A stretch of 64,000 nt of DNA from RYN-230 sp963844695. GTDB lineage: Bacteria > Actinomycetota > Actinomycetes > Streptosporangiales > Streptosporangiaceae. Below the pieces are notes generated by a model that worked only from the letters and a program-made list of their open reading frames with translations, made no database searches and was not told the origin of the DNA. Position numbers and translations under genes: made by a program. The DNA is taken from the NCBI GenBank assembly GCA_963844695.1, contig CAWJPL010000021.1, forward strand, positions 62,001-126,000, in the 5' to 3' direction. This document shows, one piece after another, positions 8,669 through 15,966 of the stretch (within the stretch, counting starts at the first letter, position 1; each line of letters opens with the position of its first letter).

Positions 8669-9334
8669 TCACCGCACAACCGGAGGCGGGTCCGGTGCTT
8701 CGGTGCGGAGCGCGAAGGCCGTCTCGACGTCGTCGCGGGTCACCGCGGGGCCCGGCATCCCGGCTGGGCCGCTCCCGGCCAGCCCGTTCACGAAGATCGC
8801 GAGCTGGCGTCCGGCGATCAGCGGCCAGTTGGGACCGTGCGGCAGCGGCTGGGTGGTGAGCGCGCTGAACACGATGACGTCGGTGGCGTTGACCGGCGCG
8901 CGGATGCTGCCGTCCGCCTGGCCGCGCTCGATGAAGCCCTCCAGGCGCCGGTTGATCTCCCGCCGCGCCTGCACGGCCTGGGCGCTGACCAGCGGGGGTG
9001 CCCCGTGCAGGGGCAGGATCAGCTGGCCGCCGACGTCGAGGGTGCGCTCCAGGTAGTGCCGGATCGCGTCGAGGCCGGGCAGGTCGCGGCGTTCGATCTC
9101 GTCGAGGATGTGGTTGAGCAGGCCGTAGGCACGGTACTCGAGGGCGTGCAGCAGGGCCTCGCGGTCCGCGTAGCTGCGGTACAGCGTGCCGACGCCGACC
9201 CCGGCCGCGGCGGCGATGTCCGCGAGCGGGACGTGACGCCCTTCGCGGAATATCAGGGAGGCGGCCGCGTCCAGGACGCGCTCGCGGTTCAGTTCGGCGT
9301 CGCGCCGGGGGCGCCGCAGGGGCCGGCCTGCCAT
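8669..9334 (-). CDS. TetR-family transcriptional regulator
   Basis: 221 aa from ATG 9334, with AGGAGAG 6 nt upstream. The helix-turn-helix is at about 25-65 (RVLDAAASLIF, VPLADIAAAAGVGVGTLYRSYADREALL). The C-terminal part resembles the ligand-binding domain common in this family. It is divergent from a cupin gene, with paired CGGACGAA-type sites in the shared intergenic region, so autoregulation and control of the cupin gene are likely. Confidence 0.9.
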   Translation of the reverse strand: MAGRPLRRPRRDAELNRERVLDAAASLIFREGRHVPLADIAAAAGVGVGTLYRSYADREALLHALEYRAYGLLNHILDEIERRDLPGLDAIRHYLERTLDVGGQLILPLHGAPPLVSAQAVQARREINRRLEGFIERGQADGSIRAPVNATDVIVFSALTTQPLPHGPNWPLIAGRQLAIFVNGLAGSGPAGMPGPAVTRDDVETAFALRTEAPDPPPVVR

Positions 9335-9347
9335 CCGCTCTCCTAAC

Positions 9348-9424
9348 CGGACGAAAAGTTCCTCTTTGGGCCCTCCTGGGTCGGGGTCCTGCACTAGTGT
9401 GGCTTATACGGAAGAATTCGTCCG
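9348..9424. promoter_or_regulatory. Paired TetR operator sites
   Basis: CGGACGAA at 9348-9355 recurs inverted as TTCGTCCG at 9417-9424. The second site is part of a 16-bp near-palindrome CGGAAGAATTCGTCCG (9409-9424) centred on GAATTC. They sit in the divergent TetR/cupin region, the first about 14 nt from the tetR start codon. Confidence 0.55.
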
Positions 9425-9516
9425 CATCTTGTCCGGGAGGGTCATGCGGCTCGCCGGGCTTCAGCGTCCAGCCCGTCACATGAGGCGTCAGGCCGCCAGG
9501 AACCAGGAGCATCGCG

Positions 9517-10059
9517 ATGACCGACAGCCCGGATACCGCACCGCAGCCGGCGATCCCGCCGGACGACCCGCGGCGGACGCTGGCCGTGGCCCGTCCGGAC
9601 GGCGACCAGGCGCTCACGCACCTGGGCCTGGTAGGTGACACCTACACGATTCTGCTGACCGGGGACCAGACCGCTGGCCGGTACACCCTCATCGACATGC
9701 ACGTTCCTCCCGGCGGCGGGCCTCCTCCGCACCGCCACGACTTCGAGGAGATGTTCACCGTGCTCGACGGCGAGGTGGAGCTCACCTTCCGCGGCGAACG
9801 GATGGTCGCCCGGGCCGGCGAGACCGTCAACGTGCCGGCCAACGCCCCGCACGCCTTCACCAACGCGTCCGGCCGGCCCGCGCGGCTGCTGTGCCTGTGC
9901 TCGCCGTCCGGGCAGGAGCAGTTCTTCCTCGAGGTCGGGCAGCCGGTCGCCACCCGGACCGAGCCGCCGCCCGGGCTTGACCAGGCGGCTCAGGCGGCGT
10001 TCATCGCCAAGTCGCAGGCCCTGGCCCCGCGATACCGCACGGAACTGCTGTTGCCCTGA
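9517..10059 (+). CDS. Cupin-domain protein
   Basis: 180 aa from ATG 9517. The cupin barrel is seen in MHVPPGGGPPPHRHDFEEMFTVLDGEVEL (metal-binding His and Glu of motif 1) and the GETVNVPANAPHAFTN motif 2, supplying the last His. Such single-domain cupins are often dioxygenases, isomerases or small-ligand sensors. It is probably controlled by the divergent TetR regulator. Substrate unknown. Confidence 0.9.
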   Translation: MTDSPDTAPQPAIPPDDPRRTLAVARPDGDQALTHLGLVGDTYTILLTGDQTAGRYTLIDMHVPPGGGPPPHRHDFEEMFTVLDGEVELTFRGERMVARAGETVNVPANAPHAFTNASGRPARLLCLCSPSGQEQFFLEVGQPVATRTEPPPGLDQAAQAAFIAKSQALAPRYRTELLLP

Positions 10060-10183
10060 GGCTGCCGCCGTGCGGCGGCGGCCGGGCTCCGGCTCACTGG
10101 TGCACCATCCTTGTGTCGGTGGCCGTGAGGCTGCTGATGCACCCGAGGTGCCGCCAGGCCATTGCCCGGCTCGCTTGACACAG

Positions 10184-10348
10184 CTGATGTCCACTGTGAG
10201 TGCTGCGAGGCCTGGTGGTTACCCGGGACGTGCCGACCGTCGACAGGGCTGTGCGCCTCCGAGCGCCGATCAGTGAGCGAACCGGCAGTCGCGTCCCGGC
10301 ACCGCATGAGGGTGCCTCCCCACTGGGTCTAGCAGCGAGGAGGCAGGC
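10184..10348 (+). ncRNA. Candidate IS110 bridge RNA region
   Basis: IS110-group elements are known to encode a bridge RNA upstream of the recombinase. Here the region folds well: CCGGGACG (10223-10230) pairs perfectly with CGTCCCGG (10292-10299), extended inward by TGCCG (10231-10235) with CGGCA (10283-10287) across a GTCG bulge. A large internal loop (10236-10282) contains a small GCGC hairpin. A second stem GGCACC/GGTGCC (10298-10316) follows. The pairing of loops to target and donor was not tested. Confidence 0.5.
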
Positions 10349-11602
10349 TTGCAGTCTGCCAGAGTTATCCTTCCCGAAGAACCCCCTGGTGGCGTGACCG
10401 CCGGGATCGACTGGGCCCGCGACGATCACGCGGTCTCGGTCGTCGATGCCCGCGGCCGGGAGATCAGCCGGCGCACCGTCGCGCACACCGCCGCGGGTCT
10501 GCGCGAGCTGGTCAGTATCCTGGCCGGTGCCGGTGCCGGGGAGGCCGCGATCGAGCGCCCCGACGGCCCCGTCATCGACGCCCTGCTCGATGCGGGGGTC
10601 ACTGTGGTGGTGATCAGCCCGAACCAGGTCAAGAACCTGCGTGGCCGCTACGGCTCGGCCGGCAACAAGGACGACAGGTTCGACGCGTTCGTGCTGGCTG
10701 ACACCCTGCGCACCGACCGGGCCCGGCTGCGGCCGCTCGTCCCGGACAGCCCCGCGACCGTCGCGCTGCGCCGCGCCTGCCGGGCCCGCAAGGACCTGGT
10801 CAGCCACCGCGTCGCGGTCGCCAGCCAGCTCCGCGCCCACCTGGCTAACGTCTTCCCCGGCGCCACCGGGCTGTTCGACGAGCTCGACTCGCCAGTCAGC
10901 CTGGCGTTCCTGGCCCGCTTCGACACCCAGGACCGCGCCGACTGGCTCACCCCGGCCCGGCTGGGCAAGTGGCTGGCCAGTATCGGCTACTCCGGCCGCA
11001 CCGACCCGGCCGTGCTGCACGGCCGCCTGACCGCCGCCCCCCGCGGCCTCACCGGACCCGACGCCGACGCCTGCGCCCCCATCACCCACGCGCTGCACGC
11101 TGTCCTGACCACCCTTACCCAGCAGATCAGGGCCCTCGCCGCCCAGATCGCCACCCAGCTGGCCGCGCACGCCGACAGTCACATCTTCACGTCGCTGCCC
11201 CGGGCCGGCACCGTCCGCGCCGCACGCCTGCTCGCCGAGATCGGCGACTGCCGCGCCCGCTTCCCCACCCCCGAAGCCCTCGCCTGCCTCGCCGGCGCCG
11301 CCCCCTCCACCCGCCAGTCCGGCAAGCTCCGCGCCGTCACCTTCCGCTGGTCGTGTGACAAACAGCTCCGCGACGCCGTCACCGACTTCGCCGGCGACTC
11401 CCGCCGCGCCAGCCCCTGGGCCGACGACCTCTACCAGCGAGCCCGCGCCCGCGGCCACGACCACCCTCATGCCGTCCGCGTCCTCGCCCGCGCCTGGCTG
11501 TTCGTCATCTGGCACTGCTGGCAAGACGGCGTTGCCTACGACCCCGCCCGCCACAAAGCCCTCCAGCGCCTCCTCAACCAAGATCAACAGGCAGCGGCTT
11601 GA
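10349..11602 (+). CDS. IS110-family recombinase/transposase
   Basis: 417 aa from TTG 10349 with GAGGAGG 5 nt upstream; a GTG at 10394 is an alternative with a poor ribosome site. The N-terminal RuvC-like DEDD domain starts GIDWARDDHAVSV and includes GNKDDRFDAFVLADTL. The C-terminal Tnp20 domain has SLPRAGTVRAARLLAEIGD, ALACLAGAAPSTRQSGK and a Ser-bearing helix near DFAGDSRRASPWADDLY. The full length and lack of frameshift suggest an active element. Confidence 0.95.
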   Translation: MQSARVILPEEPPGGVTAGIDWARDDHAVSVVDARGREISRRTVAHTAAGLRELVSILAGAGAGEAAIERPDGPVIDALLDAGVTVVVISPNQVKNLRGRYGSAGNKDDRFDAFVLADTLRTDRARLRPLVPDSPATVALRRACRARKDLVSHRVAVASQLRAHLANVFPGATGLFDELDSPVSLAFLARFDTQDRADWLTPARLGKWLASIGYSGRTDPAVLHGRLTAAPRGLTGPDADACAPITHALHAVLTTLTQQIRALAAQIATQLAAHADSHIFTSLPRAGTVRAARLLAEIGDCRARFPTPEALACLAGAAPSTRQSGKLRAVTFRWSCDKQLRDAVTDFAGDSRRASPWADDLYQRARARGHDHPHAVRVLARAWLFVIWHCWQDGVAYDPARHKALQRLLNQDQQAAA

Positions 11603-11613
11603 CACAGGGCTAC

Positions 11614-12108
11614 TCACAGGGCCAGGTAGGCGACGTCAACCTCCCACTTCGCCGGGTCAGGTTCGGCCGCGGGGTTGGTCAGATAGTGCTCCGCCCGGCC
11701 ACGCCACACCGAGCCGGCTGGAGTGTCCCAGCTGTCGAAGACGAGTCCCTGCTGCTGGGCCCACTGCTGCAGGGCGGCGTTGCTGGCGATCAGGCCGTCG
11801 TAGGGGCCGGTGTGCCGCAGGCTCACGTACCGCCCGGCGGGCAGGACGCCGGGCTGGACGCGCTTTGCGCCGCTGAAGTCCGCGCTGACCGGCACGGCGA
11901 GTTCGATCTGGAGTTCCGCCGCCATGTCGATGACGAGGTAGCGGATGAACGGCGGCCCGGCGGCCGGGACGTCCTGCGCGGCCAGCCACCCGAACAGTTC
12001 GGGAAACGCCTCGTCCACCGCGCCCGACAGGCCGTCCATGGTGACGCGCGCCCGGATTCCCGCGTACGGCTGGACCGCACGCAGCTCGGCCCGCACCTGG
12101 TCGCTCAT
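11614..12108 (-). CDS. GyrI-like small-molecule-binding protein
   Basis: 164 aa from ATG 12108, preceded by GAAGGAGA. The sequence (RARVTMDGLSGAVDEAF, GPPFIRYLVIDMAAELQIELAVPV, LPAGRYVSLRHTGPYDGL) matches the GyrI/AraC effector-binding fold (PF06445) standing alone. Such proteins bind or hydrolyse hydrophobic compounds. It ends in DPAKWEVDVAYL, also typical. The IS110 element abuts its 3' end without damaging it. Confidence 0.85.
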   Translation of the reverse strand: MSDQVRAELRAVQPYAGIRARVTMDGLSGAVDEAFPELFGWLAAQDVPAAGPPFIRYLVIDMAAELQIELAVPVSADFSGAKRVQPGVLPAGRYVSLRHTGPYDGLIASNAALQQWAQQQGLVFDSWDTPAGSVWRGRAEHYLTNPAAEPDPAKWEVDVAYLAL

Positions 12109-12213
12109 CGCAGAGTCTCCTTCCTGCCGTCTTTGTCCCTGCTGAAGACGGCCCCCGGGCTCCCGACTCATCGCCCGCCAGCGGTTGTCTGCGGGGCGCG
12201 GCATGATGGACGG

Positions 12214-12972
12214 GTGGGCAGCGGCCGTGACCAGGGGTGGGTGGCGGACGGCCGGGTGGTCCGCGCGGTCCGCCACGATCCGGCCCGGCCCGTCAACACC
12301 ACGAAGTGGCCGGCGACGGTGCCGGCGGTGGAGCACCTGCTGTGCGAGGGGCTGGAGTTCCCCGCGGGCCTGACCGTGCTGGTCGGCGAGAACGGCTCCG
12401 GGAAGTCCACCGTCGTGGAGATGCTGGCTGCCGCGTACGGGCTCAATCCCGCGGGTGGCTCCGCCCAGGCCGAGCTGTTCCAGACCAGGGACACCGGGCC
12501 GCCGGGGGCGGGCCCGGCGCTGATCGTCGAGCGCGGTCCCGGCCGGCCCCGCTGGTCCTACTTCCTGCGCGCCGACACCACGCACAGCCTGTACTCCTAC
12601 CTGGAGGACCATCCCGGCTCCCAGGGCCCGGAGCGATTCCATCAGCTGAGCCACGGCGAGGGTTTCCTGGAGCTGCTGCGCACCCGGGTGAACCAGCCCG
12701 GCTTCTACCTGATGGACGAGCCTGACGCGCCGCTGTCCTTCACCGCGTCCCTCGGGCTGGCCGCCCTGCTGCACGATCTGGCCCGCGAAGGATCCCAGGC
12801 CATCGTGGCCACCCACTCGCCTATCGTCGCCGCGGTCCCCGGCGCGGCCATCCTGGAACTGGGGGACTGGGGCATCCGCAGTTCCCGGTGGGAGGACCTC
12901 TACCTGGTCAGCGCCTGGCGGCGCTTCCTGACCGAGCCGGACTCCTATTTCCGCCACCTGTTCGCCGACTGA
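12214..12972 (+). CDS. AAA ATPase of the ABC/SMC-like single-domain group
   Basis: About 252 aa from GTG 12214; a GTG at 12241 is equally possible and neither has a strong ribosome site. LVGENGSGKSTVVEML is the P-loop, QLSHGEGF the ABC signature-like loop, FYLMDEPDAPLS the Walker B with Asp-Glu, and IVATHSPIV the switch His. This AAA_21-like group occurs widely as stand-alone ATPases of unknown role. Its 3' end overlaps the convergent PIN gene by 28 nt. Confidence 0.85.
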   Translation: MGSGRDQGWVADGRVVRAVRHDPARPVNTTKWPATVPAVEHLLCEGLEFPAGLTVLVGENGSGKSTVVEMLAAAYGLNPAGGSAQAELFQTRDTGPPGAGPALIVERGPGRPRWSYFLRADTTHSLYSYLEDHPGSQGPERFHQLSHGEGFLELLRTRVNQPGFYLMDEPDAPLSFTASLGLAALLHDLAREGSQAIVATHSPIVAAVPGAAILELGDWGIRSSRWEDLYLVSAWRRFLTEPDSYFRHLFAD

Positions 12973-13402
12973 TCCCGGGTGACCTGGCCGGCAGCGGGTT
13001 CGAACGGGTTGAGCAGCGCCACGCCGCTGCGGGCGACGTCCGCGGTGTTCCGGGTGACCAGGGTCCAGCCACGGATCTTGGCTGAGGCGGCGAGCAGCCC
13101 GTCGATGACCGGCAGCGGGTCGGGCCCGCTGAGCCGGCCCATTCCTCGGCGGCCGCGGCGTCCACGTCGATGATGTGATCTCCGTAACCGGCGTGCAGGC
13201 CGCGGAGCCACTGCTCCAGGAGGTCGGCCTGGGTGGCGTCCTTACGGCGCAACTGCTCGACGCCCAGCCGGATCTCGCCCATGGTGAGCGCGCTGATGTA
13301 GATCTCCGCCGAGGTGACGGTGCTGTACCAGGCCAGCACGTGCGGGTCAGGGTCCGGTCTGCGGAGTTCGGAGACCACACTGGTGTCGAGCAGATACATC
13401 AT
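12945..13402 (-). pseudogene. PIN-domain toxin (VapC-like), frameshifted
   Basis: From ATG 13402 the frame reads MMYLLDTSVVSELRR, TMGEIRLGVEQL and IIDVDAAAAEEWAG, the first two-thirds of a PIN ribonuclease with its first catalytic Asp and the Glu. The frame then breaks near 13140; the rest (GPDPLPVIDGLLAASAKIRGWTLV, TRNTADVA) with the remaining catalytic Asp residues continues in another frame to a stop at 12945. PIN toxins cleave RNA. It overlaps the antitoxin gene by 4 nt. Either a dead toxin or a sequencing indel. Confidence 0.8.
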
Positions 13403-13653
13403 GCGCCGTTCGTCCAGTCGATGTCCGGCGGGACCTCGGTTGTCCTGCTGAGCTCGAGTTCGTCAAAGCCGGGACCTGCGCGCAGATAATCCTTGAAATC
13501 CGTGACGTCACCCTTGAGATGCCAGTAGTCGGCGATGTCAACCACCACGGCCACCTCCTGGCCATGACGCGTGATGATCTGCGGCCCCTCGGCGTGCGCG
13601 GAACGGAGGAGTTCGCTGAAGCGCTGCTTGGCGTCCTGAACCTGCCACGCCAT
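13399..13653 (-). CDS. Phd/YefM-type antitoxin
   Basis: 84 aa, intact. MAWQVQDAKQRFSELLRSA, then GPQIITRHGQEVAVVVDIADY is the N-terminal DNA-binding Phd fold. The C-terminal tail (from about residue 55, ending PPDIDWTNGA) would wrap the toxin. It is translationally coupled to the PIN gene. A palindrome 13 bp before its start is the likely autoregulatory operator. Confidence 0.9.
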   Translation of the reverse strand: MAWQVQDAKQRFSELLRSAHAEGPQIITRHGQEVAVVVDIADYWHLKGDVTDFKDYLRAGPGFDELELSRTTEVPPDIDWTNGA

Positions 13654-13665
13654 GAACCCTCCCTA

Positions 13666-13677
13666 CGGTCTAGACCG
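13666..13677. promoter_or_regulatory. Operator palindrome of the Phd/PIN module
   Basis: CGGTCTAGACCG is a perfect 12-bp palindrome located 13 bp upstream of the antitoxin ATG (13653). Phd-type antitoxins bind such sites to repress their operon. Confidence 0.55.
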
Positions 13678-13844
13678 ACTAGGCAGAAGCATAGCACTCA
13701 TAGCAGTAGGGTGAGAACGTCAGGTGATCCAGTTCGACCCTGGTGGGGTGCCGGTGGTCCGGAAGACTGAGTGGGTGCAGCCCCACCACGAGTGTGGGTC
13801 CCGGTCCCTGGCGCGCCGTCCCCGCTCAGAGCAGGCTGCTTGTC

Positions 13845-14402
13845 ATGAACGGCCGCCCGGTGACCTCCGCGGATCGTGAGGCGCCGGCCACCCGGGGCCG
13901 CTCCTACCGTCGCGGCCTGGCGGCCGGCCGCCGGCGAAGGATCGCGGCGCGGACCCGGCTGGACTTCTGGTTCGACGCCGTCCTGCTGGTCGGCTTCACG
14001 CTGGCCTACAGTTACAGCTTCACCGGGATCGGGATCCACGAATGGCTGGGCATCGGGCTGGGAGCCGCCCTGCTGCTGCACCTGACGCTGCACTGGGACT
14101 GGGTCATCCGCACCACCCGGAAGCTGGTCAGCCCCGGACCCGACAAGCTCATCTGGCTGGTCAACCTGGCGCTGCTGGTGGCCATGACGTTCTGCGTGGC
14201 GTCCGGCATCCTCATTTCCCGGGTGGCCCTGCCGTGGCTCGGTATCTACCCGCTGACCGGGCCGTTCTGGACCCAGCTGCACTTCCGGACGGCGGACGTC
14301 ACGCTCTTCCTGGTCCCGGTGCACGTGGCCCTGCGCTGGAGATGGATCGCCAGGGTCGGGCGCAGGCTGCTGACCCGGCGGCCGGTCCGGCGGCCCGGGT
14401 GA
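13845..14402 (+). CDS. DUF4405-type membrane protein (cytochrome b-like fold)
   Basis: 185 aa from ATG 13845. After a basic N-terminus (RRGLAAGRRRR) there are four probable transmembrane helices: FDAVLLVGFTLAYSYSF, WLGIGLGAALLLHLTLHWDWV, LIWLVNLALLVAMTFCVASGI and LHFRTADVTLFLVPVHVAL. Histidines at HLTLHW, TQLHF and VHVALRW are placed as in b-type haem-binding four-helix proteins. A role in electron transfer is plausible but not shown. The stop overlaps the next start by 4 nt. Confidence 0.75.
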   Translation: MNGRPVTSADREAPATRGRSYRRGLAAGRRRRIAARTRLDFWFDAVLLVGFTLAYSYSFTGIGIHEWLGIGLGAALLLHLTLHWDWVIRTTRKLVSPGPDKLIWLVNLALLVAMTFCVASGILISRVALPWLGIYPLTGPFWTQLHFRTADVTLFLVPVHVALRWRWIARVGRRLLTRRPVRRPG

Positions 14403-14764
14403 GGTTCCTGCGGCATCTGGCCGCGGTGCTGCTGGTCGTGGCCGCGGTCGTCCTGCTCGCCCTGGGCTGGAACCACGTCGCCGGGGGCACGGTGGGCGCA
14501 GTACGCCAGGGCCCCGTGGCGCGGATCGTGACGGTCCGCCCGCGCGCCGGTGCGGTGGTCCGCGGAACACGTCCCGGCCAGGCGCACGGACCGGTGATCA
14601 TCAAGTCCCAGCCGATGGACCTCGGGCTGAGCTCGATGCTCGACCCGGCGAACCTGCCCTCCCTGCGGCACGCCGTGGTCATCGAGGCGGCCGCGGCCGC
14701 GGCCGTGGTGATCATCGACGTGATCCGCAGGAGATGGCGCCGGGCCCGGCGTTCAGGCTCCTGA
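14399..14764 (+). CDS. Small two-helix membrane protein
   Basis: 121 aa from GTG 14399, translationally coupled (GTGA) to the DUF4405 gene. One helix is at residues 5-24 (LRHLAAVLLVVAAVVLLALG), another near 90-108 (VVIEAAAAAAVVIIDV), followed by an Arg-rich end. The middle is probably extracytoplasmic. I do not recognise the family. Coupling suggests it works with the DUF4405 protein. Confidence 0.65.
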   Translation: MRFLRHLAAVLLVVAAVVLLALGWNHVAGGTVGAVRQGPVARIVTVRPRAGAVVRGTRPGQAHGPVIIKSQPMDLGLSSMLDPANLPSLRHAVVIEAAAAAAVVIIDVIRRRWRRARRSGS

Positions 14765-14781
14765 TTACGCCGGGTCGTGGC

Positions 14782-15762
14782 CTATGACGTAACCCGGCCG
14801 CCAGAGGCCGTCAGCCGGGGCACAGCTTCGGCCGCGTCAACCTGGGCCGCAGCCTCGCGATGGTCGGCGACCGCGAAGTAGACCACCGAGGAGCCGATCA
14901 GGACGGCCCCGAAGACGTCGCGGGCGGTCATGCCCTCGCCGAGAAAGAGCACCGCGCTCGCGACACCGAACACGGGGATGAGGTTGAGGACCACGGCCGC
15001 CCGCCCGGCGTCCACCTGAACGATCATCGTGTTGAACAGCAGGAAACTGAGCCCGAATCCGGCGGCCCCCACGAGCACGGCGACCAGCCAGAAGCGGGGT
15101 GCCGCCGACACGGTCCCGCCCCCGGAGCCACCGGCCCAGCGCGCGGCAGTCACCAGCAGCGACACGAGCGCCGCCACCGTGAACTGCCAGGCCGTCAGCG
15201 AGAGAGGGTCGGAGCCGTCGTCGAAACGCTTGGCCACGATCGTGTAGAGGCTCGCGCTGAGCACGCCCCCGGCCACCAGGAGGTCACCGGTAGTGGTGCC
15301 GCCGCCCCCGCCCGTCCCCACGCCGGCCAGCACGGCCAGTCCGCCCAGCGCGACCACGATCGCGAGGATGGCCGGCCGGGTGACGGCCTCCCGGAGCAGC
15401 ACGGCGGCCAGCAGGACCACCAGCCCGGATTCGAGGCCGTTGATCACCGCCCCATGCACCGCGCTGGTCAGGGAAAGGCCGAACGTGTCACCCAGATACG
15501 CCAGCGCCGGCTCGAGCAGGCCCAGCATCACCGGAAGCCACCACGACCTGGGCGGGCGGTAGCCCCGTATCAGCAGGGCGACCCACAGGACGCCCGCCCC
15601 GGCCAGGAGTTCGACGCTCAGCAGGGTCACCGGATCGAAGCCGCCCAGGGCATATTTCGTCCCGCTGACCGCCATCCCCCACAACCCGGCGGCCACGACC
15701 AGCGCGACGGCCGGACGGCGCAGCCACGGTACTGATGACGGAACGGTCTTGGGAAACACCAC
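14782..15762 (-). CDS. EamA/DMT-family exporter
   Basis: About 326 aa from GTG 15762 (GTG 15759 and ATG 15840 are alternatives; GGGGG lies just before 15762). Ten hydrophobic helices in two five-helix halves are visible, beginning with VALVVAAGLWGMAVSGTKYAL and repeating with DLLVAGGVLSASLYTIVAKR. DMT proteins export amino acids, metabolites or drugs; substrate unknown. It is divergent from the XRE-STAND gene with about 200 bp between. Confidence 0.9.
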   Translation of the reverse strand: MVFPKTVPSSVPWLRRPAVALVVAAGLWGMAVSGTKYALGGFDPVTLLSVELLAGAGVLWVALLIRGYRPPRSWWLPVMLGLLEPALAYLGDTFGLSLTSAVHGAVINGLESGLVVLLAAVLLREAVTRPAILAIVVALGGLAVLAGVGTGGGGGTTTGDLLVAGGVLSASLYTIVAKRFDDGSDPLSLTAWQFTVAALVSLLVTAARWAGGSGGGTVSAAPRFWLVAVLVGAAGFGLSFLLFNTMIVQVDAGRAAVVLNLIPVFGVASAVLFLGEGMTARDVFGAVLIGSSVVYFAVADHREAAAQVDAAEAVPRLTASGGRVTS

Positions 15763-15966
15763 GACGCCCCCGATCGCAGGATTGATCGATGCGACCGTAA
15801 GCAGGGCGGTGCTCAGCGCGGATCGGCAGCGAGCACCCATATTCCGGGTGGGGTTACCTAGATTTCGCGGTGGGGCCAGGGCGCGAGCCTGGGATGGCGA
15901 GCCGCGTAAACGGGATCGTAAGCTCAGGGGACGCAAGGCGTGGCCAGAGCAGCCTGGTGAGGGAGG

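Larger units (their letters stand above)
10173..11607 (+). mobile_element. IS110-family insertion sequence
   Basis: An intact IS110-type recombinase is bracketed by an 11-bp direct repeat, GCTTGACACAG, at 10173-10183 and 11597-11607. IS110 elements lack ordinary terminal inverted repeats; short direct matches at the junctions are expected when the circular form recombines with its target. About 170 bp of noncoding DNA precedes the gene and almost none follows, the layout of the IS110 (not IS1111) subgroup. The right end is 7 nt from the stop codon of the GyrI-like gene. Exact ends are inferred. Confidence 0.75.

Noticed and set aside
8669..9641. Longer start for the TetR gene at 9394 or beyond
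   Set aside because: These starts lie within the operator region; ATG 9334 has AGGAGAG and gives the usual length.
10094..11617. 507-codon minus-strand frame across the IS110 element
   Set aside because: Antisense of the recombinase, Gly/Ala/Val-rich with no known domain.
12109..13380. N-terminal extension of the GyrI-like gene
   Set aside because: The open frame continues upstream only by chance; ATG 12108 has a strong ribosome site and the family length is matched.
13698..14570. Minus-strand frame opposite the DUF4405 gene
   Set aside because: Pro/Arg/Gln-rich shadow; the plus strand encodes a convincing membrane protein.
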